Shown one piece after another: positions 15,117-24,023 of a DNA stretch of 64,000 nucleotides. The DNA is taken from assembly GCA_942493275.1 (NCBI GenBank), contig OW818687.1, positions 62,001 to 126,000 of the forward strand, read 5' to 3'. The notes beneath the pieces were generated by a model. The model searched no databases. It was not told the DNA's origin and saw only the letters and a program-made list of their open reading frames with translations. Made by a program: the position numbers and the translations under genes. The DNA comes from G942493275 sp942493275 (lineage in GTDB: Bacteria > Actinomycetota > Coriobacteriia > Anaerosomatales > PHET01). The first letter of the stretch is position 1; the number at the start of each line of letters is the position of its first letter.

Positions 15117-17251
15117 GATTCGTCGCCAGCGCTGACAGCGACGTCCCGGCGGATCGCGAACACGGCGCTATCGTCTGTGAGACGCCCGCCGGCGAACCGT
15201 TCGACGAGCTCGACGAGCGCCGCGGGCAGTTCGTTGACGTCGAGGTGAGCGACCTGTGCGACGGCCTCCAGCAGACGGTCGTCACCAAAGAACTCGCCCT
15301 CGCGCGTGCGGGCCTCTGTGAGCCCGTCGGTGTAGAGCACGAGACGATCGCCGATTCCGAGCTCGAAAGTGGAGTCGAAGTAGTCGAGGCCCGAGAAGGC
15401 GCCGATGACCGGCGAGCGGCACTCGAGCATCTCGACCGTGCTGTCCGCACGCACGACGATTCCGGGAGGATGCCCGGCGCAACAGTAGTCGGACCGACCG
15501 GTGAACGGGTCGACCACGACAAACACCAGGCTGGCGAAGTCCGGGAGTCGGGCGGCGCGACGGAGTACCTCATTCGCCTTCGCGATGGTCTGCGCCGGCG
15601 AGGACATCTCCTGGGCGTACGCCCGCACAGTGTCCTTGATGACCGAGGTCAGGACCGCGGCGTCGAGCCCTTTGCCCGAAACGTCGCCGATGACGACCCC
15701 GACCTTCCCGGCGGGCAGCTCGAAGACGTCGAAGAAGTCACCGCCCACGCGCGCAGCCACCGAGGCCGAGCGGTACAGACGTCCGTAGCGGACGCCGTCC
15801 ACGCGGTCAGGTACCTGCAGCAGCGCCTCCTGAAGCGTCTCGGCGATGTGGTGCTCGGCCTCGCGCTCGGTGTAGTTGGTGTAGGCCAGCTGCACGGAAC
15901 TGGCGAGCCGCCTGACGAAGTCCTTCTCGGCGTCATTGAAGCCTCCGCGGGGGACGTCGCGCCCAAACAGCAACGCGCCGAACCACTCCCTGCGGACCGC
16001 GACGGGAACTACAATCCCCTCTTTGAAACCGTAGTTCTCCTCGAGCCAGCGGCCCGGGACGGAATCAGGGAGGATCTCGACGACAGGCGTCCCGATCTCG
16101 GTGGGCCGACCCAGCGCGCGCTTGTGGAACGGCACCTCATCGAGGCTGCCCATCTCGACCCGATGCGCGTAGCGAACGTCCCAGCGACCGCCGGTGAACT
16201 CACCGAACGCCGCAGCCTCACACCCGATCATGTGGGCCGAGATGCCCAGGGCCATCGGCATCGTCTGATCGAGGTCGAACGAGGAGTTCAGGAGGCCTGT
16301 GACCTCATGAAGGGACGCGTTGAGACGCTCGGCTCGCCGCGTGAGTTCGTAGCGCTGCGCCCCGGCTACGGCCACCGAGACGCGGTCAGCGGCGATCTGG
16401 AGCATGACCTGCTCGGCATCGGAGACCGGAACGGTGGTAACCCATCCGCACTCGACGACGCCGATGAGATCGTTGCCCAGAAGCATCGGCACGCCGAACA
16501 TCGTGCGCAGGCCGGCCTCGCGATGCGCGTCGATGACGACGTCGGTCTCCAGCACGTCGCGGACGTACAGCGGGCGCTTCGTCAGCGCGACCCGGCCGGC
16601 GAAGCCCTCACCCGGACCAACAGAGAAGCCGACGCCGATGCGCGCGTCCGATCCCTCCTCGGCTCGCACCACCAGGCGGTCTCCGTCGCGGAGCAGCACC
16701 ATCGTCGTGTCGGCAGCGGTGACGTCGGCAAGCGCGCGCACGACGTTGTTGAGAAGCTCGTCGATTTCGAGGGCGCCGACGGTGCCGCCGACCACTCGGA
16801 AGAGCGCGTCGAGCCGGGCGTTAGCCTGCTCGAGTTCGCGGACGAGCCGATCGCGCTCGGCCTCGCGTGTGCGACGAAGACTCACGTCGCGCACGATACT
16901 TACAAGCGCGGATCTGCCGGCGACCGTGATGCCGCGGGAGCTGACCTCAACGGGGAACTCGGTGCCGTCCTTACGCACGTGAACCGTCTCGAAGAGCACC
17001 CCGTCTTCGCCGGCTCGCTGCATCTGTCCATGAACATCGCTCTTGGTGCGCGTGGACCGGAGATCTCGGACGTTCATGGTGAGAAGCTCATCGAGAGTCC
17101 AGCCATAGGCTTGGACAGCAGCGTCGTTGACGTAAGTCAGTCGGCCATCGACGTCCATGAACAATACGATGTCGCGCGCGCCCTCGATGATCGCACGACA
17201 TTGGTCGGCGAAAAGCGAGAGATCGTCGGCGTCAGGCGCGAGGTTGACCAC
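15113..17251 (-). CDS. PAS-GAF-GAF PP2C-type (RsbU/SpoIIE) serine phosphatase
   Basis: 712 residues: PAS domain (about 15-140; FMDVDGRLTYVNDAAVQAYG), a helical linker, two GAF-like domains (about 160-310 and 330-480), then a SpoIIE-type PP2C phosphatase (about 500-705). Phosphatase metal motifs are present: VGGDFFDVFEL, VIGDVSGKGLDAA, YTDGLTEAR and the C-terminal LTDDSAVF. Such proteins dephosphorylate anti-anti-sigma factors in partner-switching cascades. No anti-sigma pair is adjacent. I chose the GTG at 17251 because GAGGGG is seven bases upstream; a TTG at 17287 has none. It heads a four-gene coupled operon with two radical-SAM-type genes and an aminotransferase. A TACAAT -10-like box is at 17301-17306. 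Confidence 0.92.
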   Translation of the reverse strand: MVNLAPDADDLSLFADQCRAIIEGARDIVLFMDVDGRLTYVNDAAVQAYGWTLDELLTMNVRDLRSTRTKSDVHGQMQRAGEDGVLFETVHVRKDGTEFPVEVSSRGITVAGRSALVSIVRDVSLRRTREAERDRLVRELEQANARLDALFRVVGGTVGALEIDELLNNVVRALADVTAADTTMVLLRDGDRLVVRAEEGSDARIGVGFSVGPGEGFAGRVALTKRPLYVRDVLETDVVIDAHREAGLRTMFGVPMLLGNDLIGVVECGWVTTVPVSDAEQVMLQIAADRVSVAVAGAQRYELTRRAERLNASLHEVTGLLNSSFDLDQTMPMALGISAHMIGCEAAAFGEFTGGRWDVRYAHRVEMGSLDEVPFHKRALGRPTEIGTPVVEILPDSVPGRWLEENYGFKEGIVVPVAVRREWFGALLFGRDVPRGGFNDAEKDFVRRLASSVQLAYTNYTEREAEHHIAETLQEALLQVPDRVDGVRYGRLYRSASVAARVGGDFFDVFELPAGKVGVVIGDVSGKGLDAAVLTSVIKDTVRAYAQEMSSPAQTIAKANEVLRRAARLPDFASLVFVVVDPFTGRSDYCCAGHPPGIVVRADSTVEMLECRSPVIGAFSGLDYFDSTFELGIGDRLVLYTDGLTEARTREGEFFGDDRLLEAVAQVAHLDVNELPAALVELVERFAGGRLTDDSAVFAIRRDVAVSAGDES

Positions 17252-17325
17252 GGGCAAGCCCCTCTTGAAATGCGACGGCTCGAACAAGAATCCCCTGCCG
17301 ATTGTAGCGTACCTCCGACAAGCAA

Positions 17326-17357
17326 AGCGGCCCTCCCCTTCTCAGGAGAGAGCCGCT
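17326..17357 (-). terminator. Terminator of the tRNA-Leu gene
   Basis: On the minus strand AGCGGC, an inner CTCC/GGAG region, then GCCGCT followed by TTGCTTG form an imperfect stem-loop ten bases after the tRNA 3' end. Confidence 0.6.
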
Positions 17358-17366
17358 GTTCACTCA

Positions 17367-17452
17367 TGGTGTCGGAGGAGGGATTTGAACCCTCACGTCC
17401 TTGCGGACACTAGGCCCTCAACCTAGCGCGTCTGCCGTTCCGCCACTCCGAC
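17367..17452 (-). tRNA. tRNA-Leu (anticodon GAG)
   Basis: Read on the minus strand, the acceptor stem GTCGGAG pairs with CTCCGAC and is followed by an encoded ACCA end. The anticodon arm is CTAGG, loop TTGAGGG, CCTAG, giving anticodon GAG (17417-17419) that reads CUC/CUU. A long variable arm (GTGTCCGCAAGGACGT), the T arm with GTTCAAATC and a D arm with GGCAGAC are all present, as expected for a class II tRNA. Length is 86 with CCA. Confidence 0.97.
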
Positions 17453-17483
17453 GTTCACGCCGCCCCGTGGGACAGCGAGCGAA

Positions 17484-17492
17484 AGTATATCA
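17484..17492 (-). promoter_or_regulatory. Extended -10 promoter of tRNA-Leu
   Basis: Minus strand TGATATACT, that is TGn joined to the -10 hexamer TATACT, 32 bases before the tRNA 5' end. No good -35 is seen at 17 bases, as is usual for extended -10 promoters. Confidence 0.6.
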
Positions 17493-17515
17493 ACCCCAAA
17501 TCACCTGCGCTAGCC

Positions 17516-18552
<1,037 letters not shown>

Positions 18553-18553
<1 letters not shown>

Positions 18554-19572
18554 CAGGCGCTCACCCCCGCGCACGCCATCTGCTCTTTGGTGAACTCTGC
18601 ATCCCCAGCAAAGTGACACGCCGAGAAGTGCCCAGGGCCCACTTCGATGTTCGGCGGATCCACCTGTCGGCAGATGTCCTGGGCATACGGGCACCGAGGG
18701 TTGAACGAGCAGCCGATCGGAATGTCGATAAGGGAAGGCGGCTGGCCCTTGATGGGACAGAGCTCGCTCTTCTCTGTGATGTCGTGGCGCGGCAGAGAGT
18801 CCATGAGGCCCCAGGTGTAGGGATGCTTGGGCTCGTAGAACACCTGGCCGCAGGTGCCGAACTCGACCGCGCGGCCGGCGTACATCACGAGGATCTTGTC
18901 GGCGATATCGGCAACGACGCCAAGGTCGTGCGTGATCATGATGATCGCGGAACCCGTCCGATCCTGAATCGCCTGCATCAGCTCGATGATTTGAGCCTGG
19001 ATGGTCACGTCAAGCGCCGTGGTGGGCTCGTCGGCGATGAGGATGTCGGGATCGCACGCGAGTGCCATCGCAATCATGACGCGCTGGCGCATGCCGCCCG
19101 AGAACTGATGCGGGTAGTCCTTCACGCGGGTCTCGGGATGCGGGATGCCGACAAGACGGAGCAGCTCGACCGCACGTGCCCAGGCATCCTTCTTTCCCAT
19201 GCCCTTGTGGGTCATCAGCGGCTCGGCGAGCTGCCTGCCGATGCGGTAGACCGGGTTGAGCGAGGTCATCGGATCCTGGAAGATCATCGCGATGTCGTTA
19301 CCGCGGATCTTGCGGATCTCGTCCTCTTTCATGTTGATGAGCGACTGTCCCTTGAAGCGGACGTCGCCTCCCTCGATCTTGCCCGGAGGCATTGGGATCA
19401 GGCGCATCATCGTCAGCGCGTGAACCGACTTGCCCGAGCCGGACTCGCCGACCACGCCGAGCGTCTCGCCGCGGTCGAGGTTGTACGTCACACCGTCGAC
19501 GGCCTTCACGATGCCGTCGCGGGTGTGGAACCACATCTTGAGGTCATCGACCTCGAGGAGTCTCTCGCTCAT
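18553..19572 (-). CDS. oppD: Oligopeptide ABC transporter ATP-binding protein (OppD)
   Basis: 339 residues. Walker A GESGSGKSV, Q-loop FQDPMTSLNPV, signature FSGGMRQRVMIAMAL, Walker B ILIADEPTTALDVT and H-loop ITHDLGVVAD mark a complete peptide-class ABC ATPase. The C-terminal extension has GCSFNPRCPYAQDICRQVDP, the paired Cys motif of OppD/DppD proteins. It pairs with OppF, whose start overlaps its stop by four bases. The start at 19572 lies four bases after the oppC stop at 19576, consistent with a single transcript. Confidence 0.95.
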
Positions 19573-19575
19573 TCG

Positions 19576-20577
19576 CTAATCCTTCAGTTTCACGTCGAGA
19601 GCGTCGCGAACGCCGTCTCCCAGCAGGGTGAATGCGAGTACGGTCGTGACGATCGCCAGACCAGGCCACAGAACCAGTCCCGGATGGGTCACGAGGTACC
19701 CGCGACCGTCCTCAACCATCAGGCCCCACGAGATGAGCGGCGACTGCACCCCAAGGCCGAGGAATGACAGTGCCGCCTCGGTCAGGATCGCGCCACCAAT
19801 CGACATCGTCGCGTAGACGATGATCGGCGCGATCGCGTTGGGGGCGATGTGGCGAAACATGAGCCGCATGTCGCTGCCGCCCAGCGCGCGGCCGGCGTCG
19901 ACGTAGTCGTTCTCCTTGACCGACAGGATCGAGCTGCGGAAAAGGCGTGCGAACGTCGGCCAGCCGAGCAATCCGATCGCGAATACGACCGGGACGACTC
20001 CGCGCATCTCCTGCGGCATGACCGCGAGGATCAGGATCGCGAACAGAATGTAGGGAAACGCGAGGAAGATGTCGGTGAGCCGCATGATGCCCGTATCGAC
20101 CCACTTGCCGTAGTAGCCCGAGAACGCACCGAAAAGCACGCCCACGAAGACCGATATCGCAACCGCCAGAACACCGACCGTCAGCGACACACGTGCGCCG
20201 TAGACCACGCGCCCGAAGATGTCACGGCCGAGATCGTCGGTGCCCATGGGGTGCTCGAGCGACGGCGGCTGCAGCCTCTCGGCGGCCGCGGTCTGAGTGT
20301 TGATGATGCGAGGGTCGCCGAAGAGCGGCGGAACCCACAGATCGGCGGTGATAGCCGCGGTGATGACGATGACGATCCAGATGAGCCCTATGAGGGCGAG
20401 CTTGTTCTTACGCAGGCGGTACCAGGCGTCGCCCCAGAGGGTGCGGCTTCGGCCGGAAGCCTCGTTCCGAAGCATCGGCCCCTCTTCGATGAGGGGCGGA
20501 CCGCCGACAGGGCCGGAGCCGACGCCGTGGACGCCTTCGTTCCTGATTCGATCCTGTTGAGTCTTGTTTTCCGTCAT
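19576..20577 (-). CDS. oppC: Oligopeptide ABC transporter permease (OppC)
   Basis: 333 residues. A 60-residue polar N-terminal tail is followed by the OppC N-terminal domain (RTLWGDAWYRLRKNKLALIG), one membrane helix, and a permease core of about five helices. The EAA-type cytoplasmic loop contacting the ATPases is visible in EAALSFLGLGVQSPLISWG. It forms the inner-membrane channel with OppB. The ATG at 20577 lies six bases after the oppB stop with AGGCAAG just upstream. A DDLGRDIFGRVVYGARVS segment is typical of the family. Confidence 0.95.
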   Translation of the reverse strand: MTENKTQQDRIRNEGVHGVGSGPVGGPPLIEEGPMLRNEASGRSRTLWGDAWYRLRKNKLALIGLIWIVIVITAAITADLWVPPLFGDPRIINTQTAAAERLQPPSLEHPMGTDDLGRDIFGRVVYGARVSLTVGVLAVAISVFVGVLFGAFSGYYGKWVDTGIMRLTDIFLAFPYILFAILILAVMPQEMRGVVPVVFAIGLLGWPTFARLFRSSILSVKENDYVDAGRALGGSDMRLMFRHIAPNAIAPIIVYATMSIGGAILTEAALSFLGLGVQSPLISWGLMVEDGRGYLVTHPGLVLWPGLAIVTTVLAFTLLGDGVRDALDVKLKD

Positions 20578-20583
20578 TCTTGC

Positions 20584-21594
20584 CTACTCACCCGTTCCGC
20601 CGTAACGGATCCTCGGGTCGAGGAACGCGTACGACACGTCGACGATCAAGTTGATGATCATGACCGCGAACAGCATGATCGTCACGCCACCAAACACGAC
20701 CGGGAAGTCGCGCTGGAAGATGGCACGGGCGATGGTGAAGCCGACGCCCGGCCAGTTGAAAACGGTCTCGGTGAGGACCGCACCCGCAAGCATCGCTCCG
20801 AGGTCGAGTCCGATGAACGTCACGACCGGGATGAGCGCGTTCTTCATCGTGTGGCCCCACAGGACCCTGCGCTCGGTCAGTCCCTTCGCGTACGCGGTAC
20901 GCACGTAGTCCTGACCGCCGACTTCCAGCAGCTGGCTGCGCATGATGCGCGCCGCATACGCGGTCGAAACCGACGCCAGCGTGATAGCGGGCAGGATCAG
21001 GTAGGCCGATTCCGGGAACACGCCCGAAGCGCCGGAAATGGGCAAGTAGAACGCCCCGTTGGTGAGGTCTTTGAGCCAGATGCCGAAGATGTACTGCAGC
21101 ATGAGGCCGAGCCAGAAGACCGGCAGCGAGACGAGGATGGACGTAGTGAGGGTGACAAACACATCGGCGAACGATTGTCGACGAGTGGCCGAGATGATAC
21201 CGGCCCCGATCCCGAAGAATATCTCGATGATGATCGCCGCGAACGCGAGCTTGATGGTGTAGGGGTAGGTCTCGGCAAGGATGTCGGTGACCTCTCGGCC
21301 GGTATAGATGGACGTCCCCAGGTCGGGACCGGTCCACACCCAGCCATCCGCTTCAGTGTTCTCCACCGGGATCAGCGCTTGCAGGTACTTCACGTACTGG
21401 ACGTACCAGGGCTGATCGAGGCCGTACTGCTCTATGAGCTGCTTCTCGATCTCGGGCGGCGGGGTGCGCTCGCCGAACCTCATCTGGATCGGATCCGCAC
21501 CCGGCATGTACGTCGAGATCAGGAAGAGCGCCAGAGTCACCCCGAAGAAGACCGGAATGAACTGGAAGATTCGTTTGGTGATGTATTGAAGCAT
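20584..21594 (-). CDS. oppB: Oligopeptide ABC transporter permease (OppB)
   Basis: 336 residues. The N-terminal membrane helix (QFIPVFFGVTLALFLI) and the EAA-like loop (RTAYAKGLTERRVLWGHTMKNALIPV) are typical of OppB/DppB permeases, with about six helices in total. It partners OppC. The ATG at 21594 has AGAAAG about nine bases upstream. Between the upstream oppA stop and this gene lies a strong hairpin, so oppB-F are probably expressed at a lower level than oppA. Confidence 0.95.
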   Translation of the reverse strand: MLQYITKRIFQFIPVFFGVTLALFLISTYMPGADPIQMRFGERTPPPEIEKQLIEQYGLDQPWYVQYVKYLQALIPVENTEADGWVWTGPDLGTSIYTGREVTDILAETYPYTIKLAFAAIIIEIFFGIGAGIISATRRQSFADVFVTLTTSILVSLPVFWLGLMLQYIFGIWLKDLTNGAFYLPISGASGVFPESAYLILPAITLASVSTAYAARIMRSQLLEVGGQDYVRTAYAKGLTERRVLWGHTMKNALIPVVTFIGLDLGAMLAGAVLTETVFNWPGVGFTIARAIFQRDFPVVFGGVTIMLFAVMIINLIVDVSYAFLDPRIRYGGTGE

Positions 21595-21627
21595 GTGTTG
21601 CGCTTTCTATGCTGTCCTCTCACGAGA

Positions 21628-21659
21628 GGTGGCGAGACACCTTTCGATGCCTCGCCACC
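21628..21659 (-). terminator. Intercistronic hairpin between oppA and oppB
   Basis: GGTGGCGAG, 14-base loop, CTCGCCACC: a perfect 9-bp stem with no T-run. It probably stabilises the oppA message or partly terminates, giving excess binding protein over permease. Confidence 0.6.
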
Positions 21660-21687
21660 CCCTAGAGAGACTACGTGAGCAAGTCGC

Positions 21688-23406
21688 CTAGCCCTCGGTA
21701 CCGGCTGCGTCGCTAAGCCAGACCTTCTCGAAGTTGCCGAGATAGAGCGGGTTGAACGTGAAGCTGTTCAGGCGCTCGGAGCCCACATGGTGGTGCTTGT
21801 AGAACATGAGCGGAGCAACGGGGTTGTCGGCGCCGATCGCGGCGTTGATCTCCTCGTACTTCGCGATACGGGCGGCGGAGTCCGTAAGGGTCTCAGCCTC
21901 CTTGATGCCTGCGTCGACAACGGTCGGGTTCTTGTAGAACGCCTTGTTGTCACCCGAGTTCGAATCGAACAGGGCGTACAGGAAGTTGTACGCGATCGGG
22001 TAGTCAGCCACCCAGCCGAGGCGGGCGATCTGATGCTTGCCCTCGTCGAGCTGCTTCAGATAGACGGGGAAGTCGGCGGACTCGAACTCGGTCTTGACGC
22101 CGATGGCGTCGAGGTCAGCCTTCACGAGCTCCATGATCTTCTCGTGACCGCCACCGCTGTTGAAGGACAGCTTCAGGGTCGGCAGGCCCTCGCCGTTGGG
22201 GTAGCCAGCCTCAGCCAGCGCCGCCTTGGCGCCTTCCATGTCGTACTTGGAATCGGCCCATGCGCCAGCCTGGTAGCCAGCGATCGCCGGCGGCAGGATG
22301 TTGTCAGCAGGGTCGCGAGTGCCCTCGAAGATGGTGTCGCAGATCGCCTGGCGGTTGATGGCCAGGGAGATCGCCTTGCGGACACCCGGGTTCTTCAGGG
22401 ACTCATCGTTGTTGTTGAAGATCATGTAGTACGTCGAGGTCTCGGCGCCGAGGAGGACCTGCTTGGCAGGATCGACGGTGTAGCCGTTCTCGGACTCGCC
22501 GTACTTGGCGACCGCGTCAGCGATCTTGCCCTCACCGATCTGCGTGAAGTCGAGGTTGCCGGCTTCAAACTCGGTGTAGGCGGTCTCCGGGTCCTTGAAG
22601 ATGCGGAACTCGACGCCGTCGAGATACGCAGCCTCGCCCTGGTAGTTCTCGTTCTTCACAACCTTGATGTACTGGTTGTGCTTCCACGGCTCGGCCATCT
22701 TGAAGGGGCCGTTGCCGACGGGCATATCGCCGTAGGCGACCTTCTCGCCGTTGACGTCGACGCCACCCTCGACCAGGGCCTTGGGCACCGGTGCGAGAGA
22801 CGGGTGGGCGGCAACGTACTCAAAGTCGGCGAACGGCTGCGACAGCGTGACCTCGAAGGTCAGGTCGTCGACGGCCTTCAGGCCCTCCATCTCGGTGGCC
22901 TCGCCGGCGGCGACAGCGTCGTAGCCCTTAACGAAGCCAAGGTGGTAACCGATGATCGAAGGATCCGGCTTACCGGTGGCGGTGTTAACCGTCTTCGGGT
23001 TGACGATGCGGTTCCAGGCGTACACGAAGTCACCAGCGGTGACGGGCGTGCCGTCCGAGAACTTGCCGTTCGGGTTGAGCTTGAAGGTCCAGACGGAGCC
23101 GTCCTCGTTGGGCTCCCAGCTCTCAGCGGCAGCCGGTACGACCTTGGTCGGATCGGTGTCGTCGAAGTTGGTGAGTGAATCGAAGAGCGTCTGCTCGACC
23201 TGAATACCCTCAGTCTCCTGAGCGTTGTAAGGATCGATGTAGGCCGGCTCGCCGATGTAGAACGACATCGTTCCACCCGGCTTGGGCTCGTTCGCTGCGG
23301 GCTCCTCGCTCGCCGGCTCACTCGGGGCGCACCCCGTGAGGCCGATCGAAGCGAAGAGGCCGAAAGCGAGCATTAGAGCCATGAACTTGCGCATGTTCCC
23401 GTGCAA
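21688..23406 (-). CDS. oppA: Oligopeptide ABC transporter substrate-binding lipoprotein (OppA)
   Basis: 572 residues from the TTG at 23406, which has GGAGG six bases upstream; an ATG at 23394 has its nearest site 18 bases away. A lipoprotein signal peptide (MRKFMALMLAFGLFASIGLTGC) ends in the lipobox LTGC, so the protein is anchored at the outer face of the membrane. The mature part is an extracellular solute-binding protein family 5 domain (YNAQETEGIQVEQTLFDSL, FKLNPNGKFSDGTPVTAGD, VRKAISLAINRQAICD). It delivers peptides to OppBC. Base usage matches its neighbours. A sigma-54-like promoter lies upstream. Confidence 0.93.
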   Translation of the reverse strand: MHGNMRKFMALMLAFGLFASIGLTGCAPSEPASEEPAANEPKPGGTMSFYIGEPAYIDPYNAQETEGIQVEQTLFDSLTNFDDTDPTKVVPAAAESWEPNEDGSVWTFKLNPNGKFSDGTPVTAGDFVYAWNRIVNPKTVNTATGKPDPSIIGYHLGFVKGYDAVAAGEATEMEGLKAVDDLTFEVTLSQPFADFEYVAAHPSLAPVPKALVEGGVDVNGEKVAYGDMPVGNGPFKMAEPWKHNQYIKVVKNENYQGEAAYLDGVEFRIFKDPETAYTEFEAGNLDFTQIGEGKIADAVAKYGESENGYTVDPAKQVLLGAETSTYYMIFNNNDESLKNPGVRKAISLAINRQAICDTIFEGTRDPADNILPPAIAGYQAGAWADSKYDMEGAKAALAEAGYPNGEGLPTLKLSFNSGGGHEKIMELVKADLDAIGVKTEFESADFPVYLKQLDEGKHQIARLGWVADYPIAYNFLYALFDSNSGDNKAFYKNPTVVDAGIKEAETLTDSAARIAKYEEINAAIGADNPVAPLMFYKHHHVGSERLNSFTFNPLYLGNFEKVWLSDAAGTEG

Positions 23407-23491
23407 CTTCTGCCTCCTCTCACATACGGACCACTTCTTGGACCGTCCTCCCCCCAGAAGGAATCTTGCACCGTGCGGCGGGACGGTCACC

Positions 23492-23507
23492 TGCAAATCG
23501 GGTCCCG
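23492..23507 (-). promoter_or_regulatory. Candidate sigma-54 promoter of oppA
   Basis: Minus strand CGGGACCCGATTTGCA. It matches TGGCACG-N4-TTGCA at GG, AC and TTGCA with exact GG-N10-GC spacing. Transcription would start near 23480, giving a leader of about 75 bases. Such matches can occur by chance in GC-rich DNA. Confidence 0.45.
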
Positions 23508-23675
23508 ACCGCGACGAACCGCCTCGCCGCGCTCGGAACAACCCTTTAAGTTTCGCGGAGTCTGCATCAAATGACAAGCGAATTGCATAGGACAATCCGC
23601 CGACAAGAATGCGTGACTCCTCCGTTGCAGGCGTTCTGGCAGATTGTTCCCGAAAATCACCTCAATCACGCACAA

Positions 23676-23706
23676 ATCGGTCGCCGGCGCTGTGCCGACG
23701 ACCGAT
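23676..23706 (-). terminator. Terminator downstream of secG
   Basis: ATCGGTCGTCGGC, loop ACAGC, GCCGGCGACCGAT on the minus strand: a 13-bp stem with one G-T wobble, followed by TTTGTG. It sits 24 bases after the secG stop and separates the glycolytic unit from oppA. Confidence 0.8.
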
Positions 23707-23730
23707 CAGAATCACATCTTGGGCGGTGCT

Positions 23731-23970
23731 TTAGGTCGGGTAGATCACCATCAGGACGATGAGCGAGACACCGAACGCCACCGCGCAGCCGATGGTGAGG
23801 CGGTCGAGATTCTTCTCGATGATGGTGGTTCCGGTGGCCGTCGGGCTCATGCTTCCGCTGAACATCTCGGAAAGACCGGTGCCCTTTCCGGAGTGCAGAA
23901 GCACGAAGATGATGAGGCCGATCGCAGAGATGGCCCACACGATAAGCGTGACGATAAGACCTGGGTTCAC
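23731..23970 (-). CDS. secG: Preprotein translocase subunit SecG
   Basis: 79 residues, two membrane helices (about 4-26 and 58-77) joined by the conserved cytoplasmic stretch LLHSGKGTGLSEMFSGS, the family signature. It is an accessory subunit of the SecYEG translocon. The GTG at 23970 has GAGGAG a few bases upstream. The position after gap-pgk-tpiA-gpmI is a classic arrangement in Gram-positive lineages. Confidence 0.95.
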   Translation of the reverse strand: MNPGLIVTLIVWAISAIGLIIFVLLHSGKGTGLSEMFSGSMSPTATGTTIIEKNLDRLTIGCAVAFGVSLIVLMVIYPT

Positions 23971-24023
23971 GAGACTCTCCTCGGTTCGAACGTATCAGCG
24001 CGCCGCAAGTGGGACGCGACGAA

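Larger units (their letters stand above)
23407..23730. other. 324-base intergenic region between secG and oppA
   Basis: Holds the secG terminator (23676-23706), the oppA leader and a sigma-54-like promoter (23492-23507). No other gene is supported: the short open frames here have no ribosome site or recognisable protein sequence. Confidence 0.7.
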
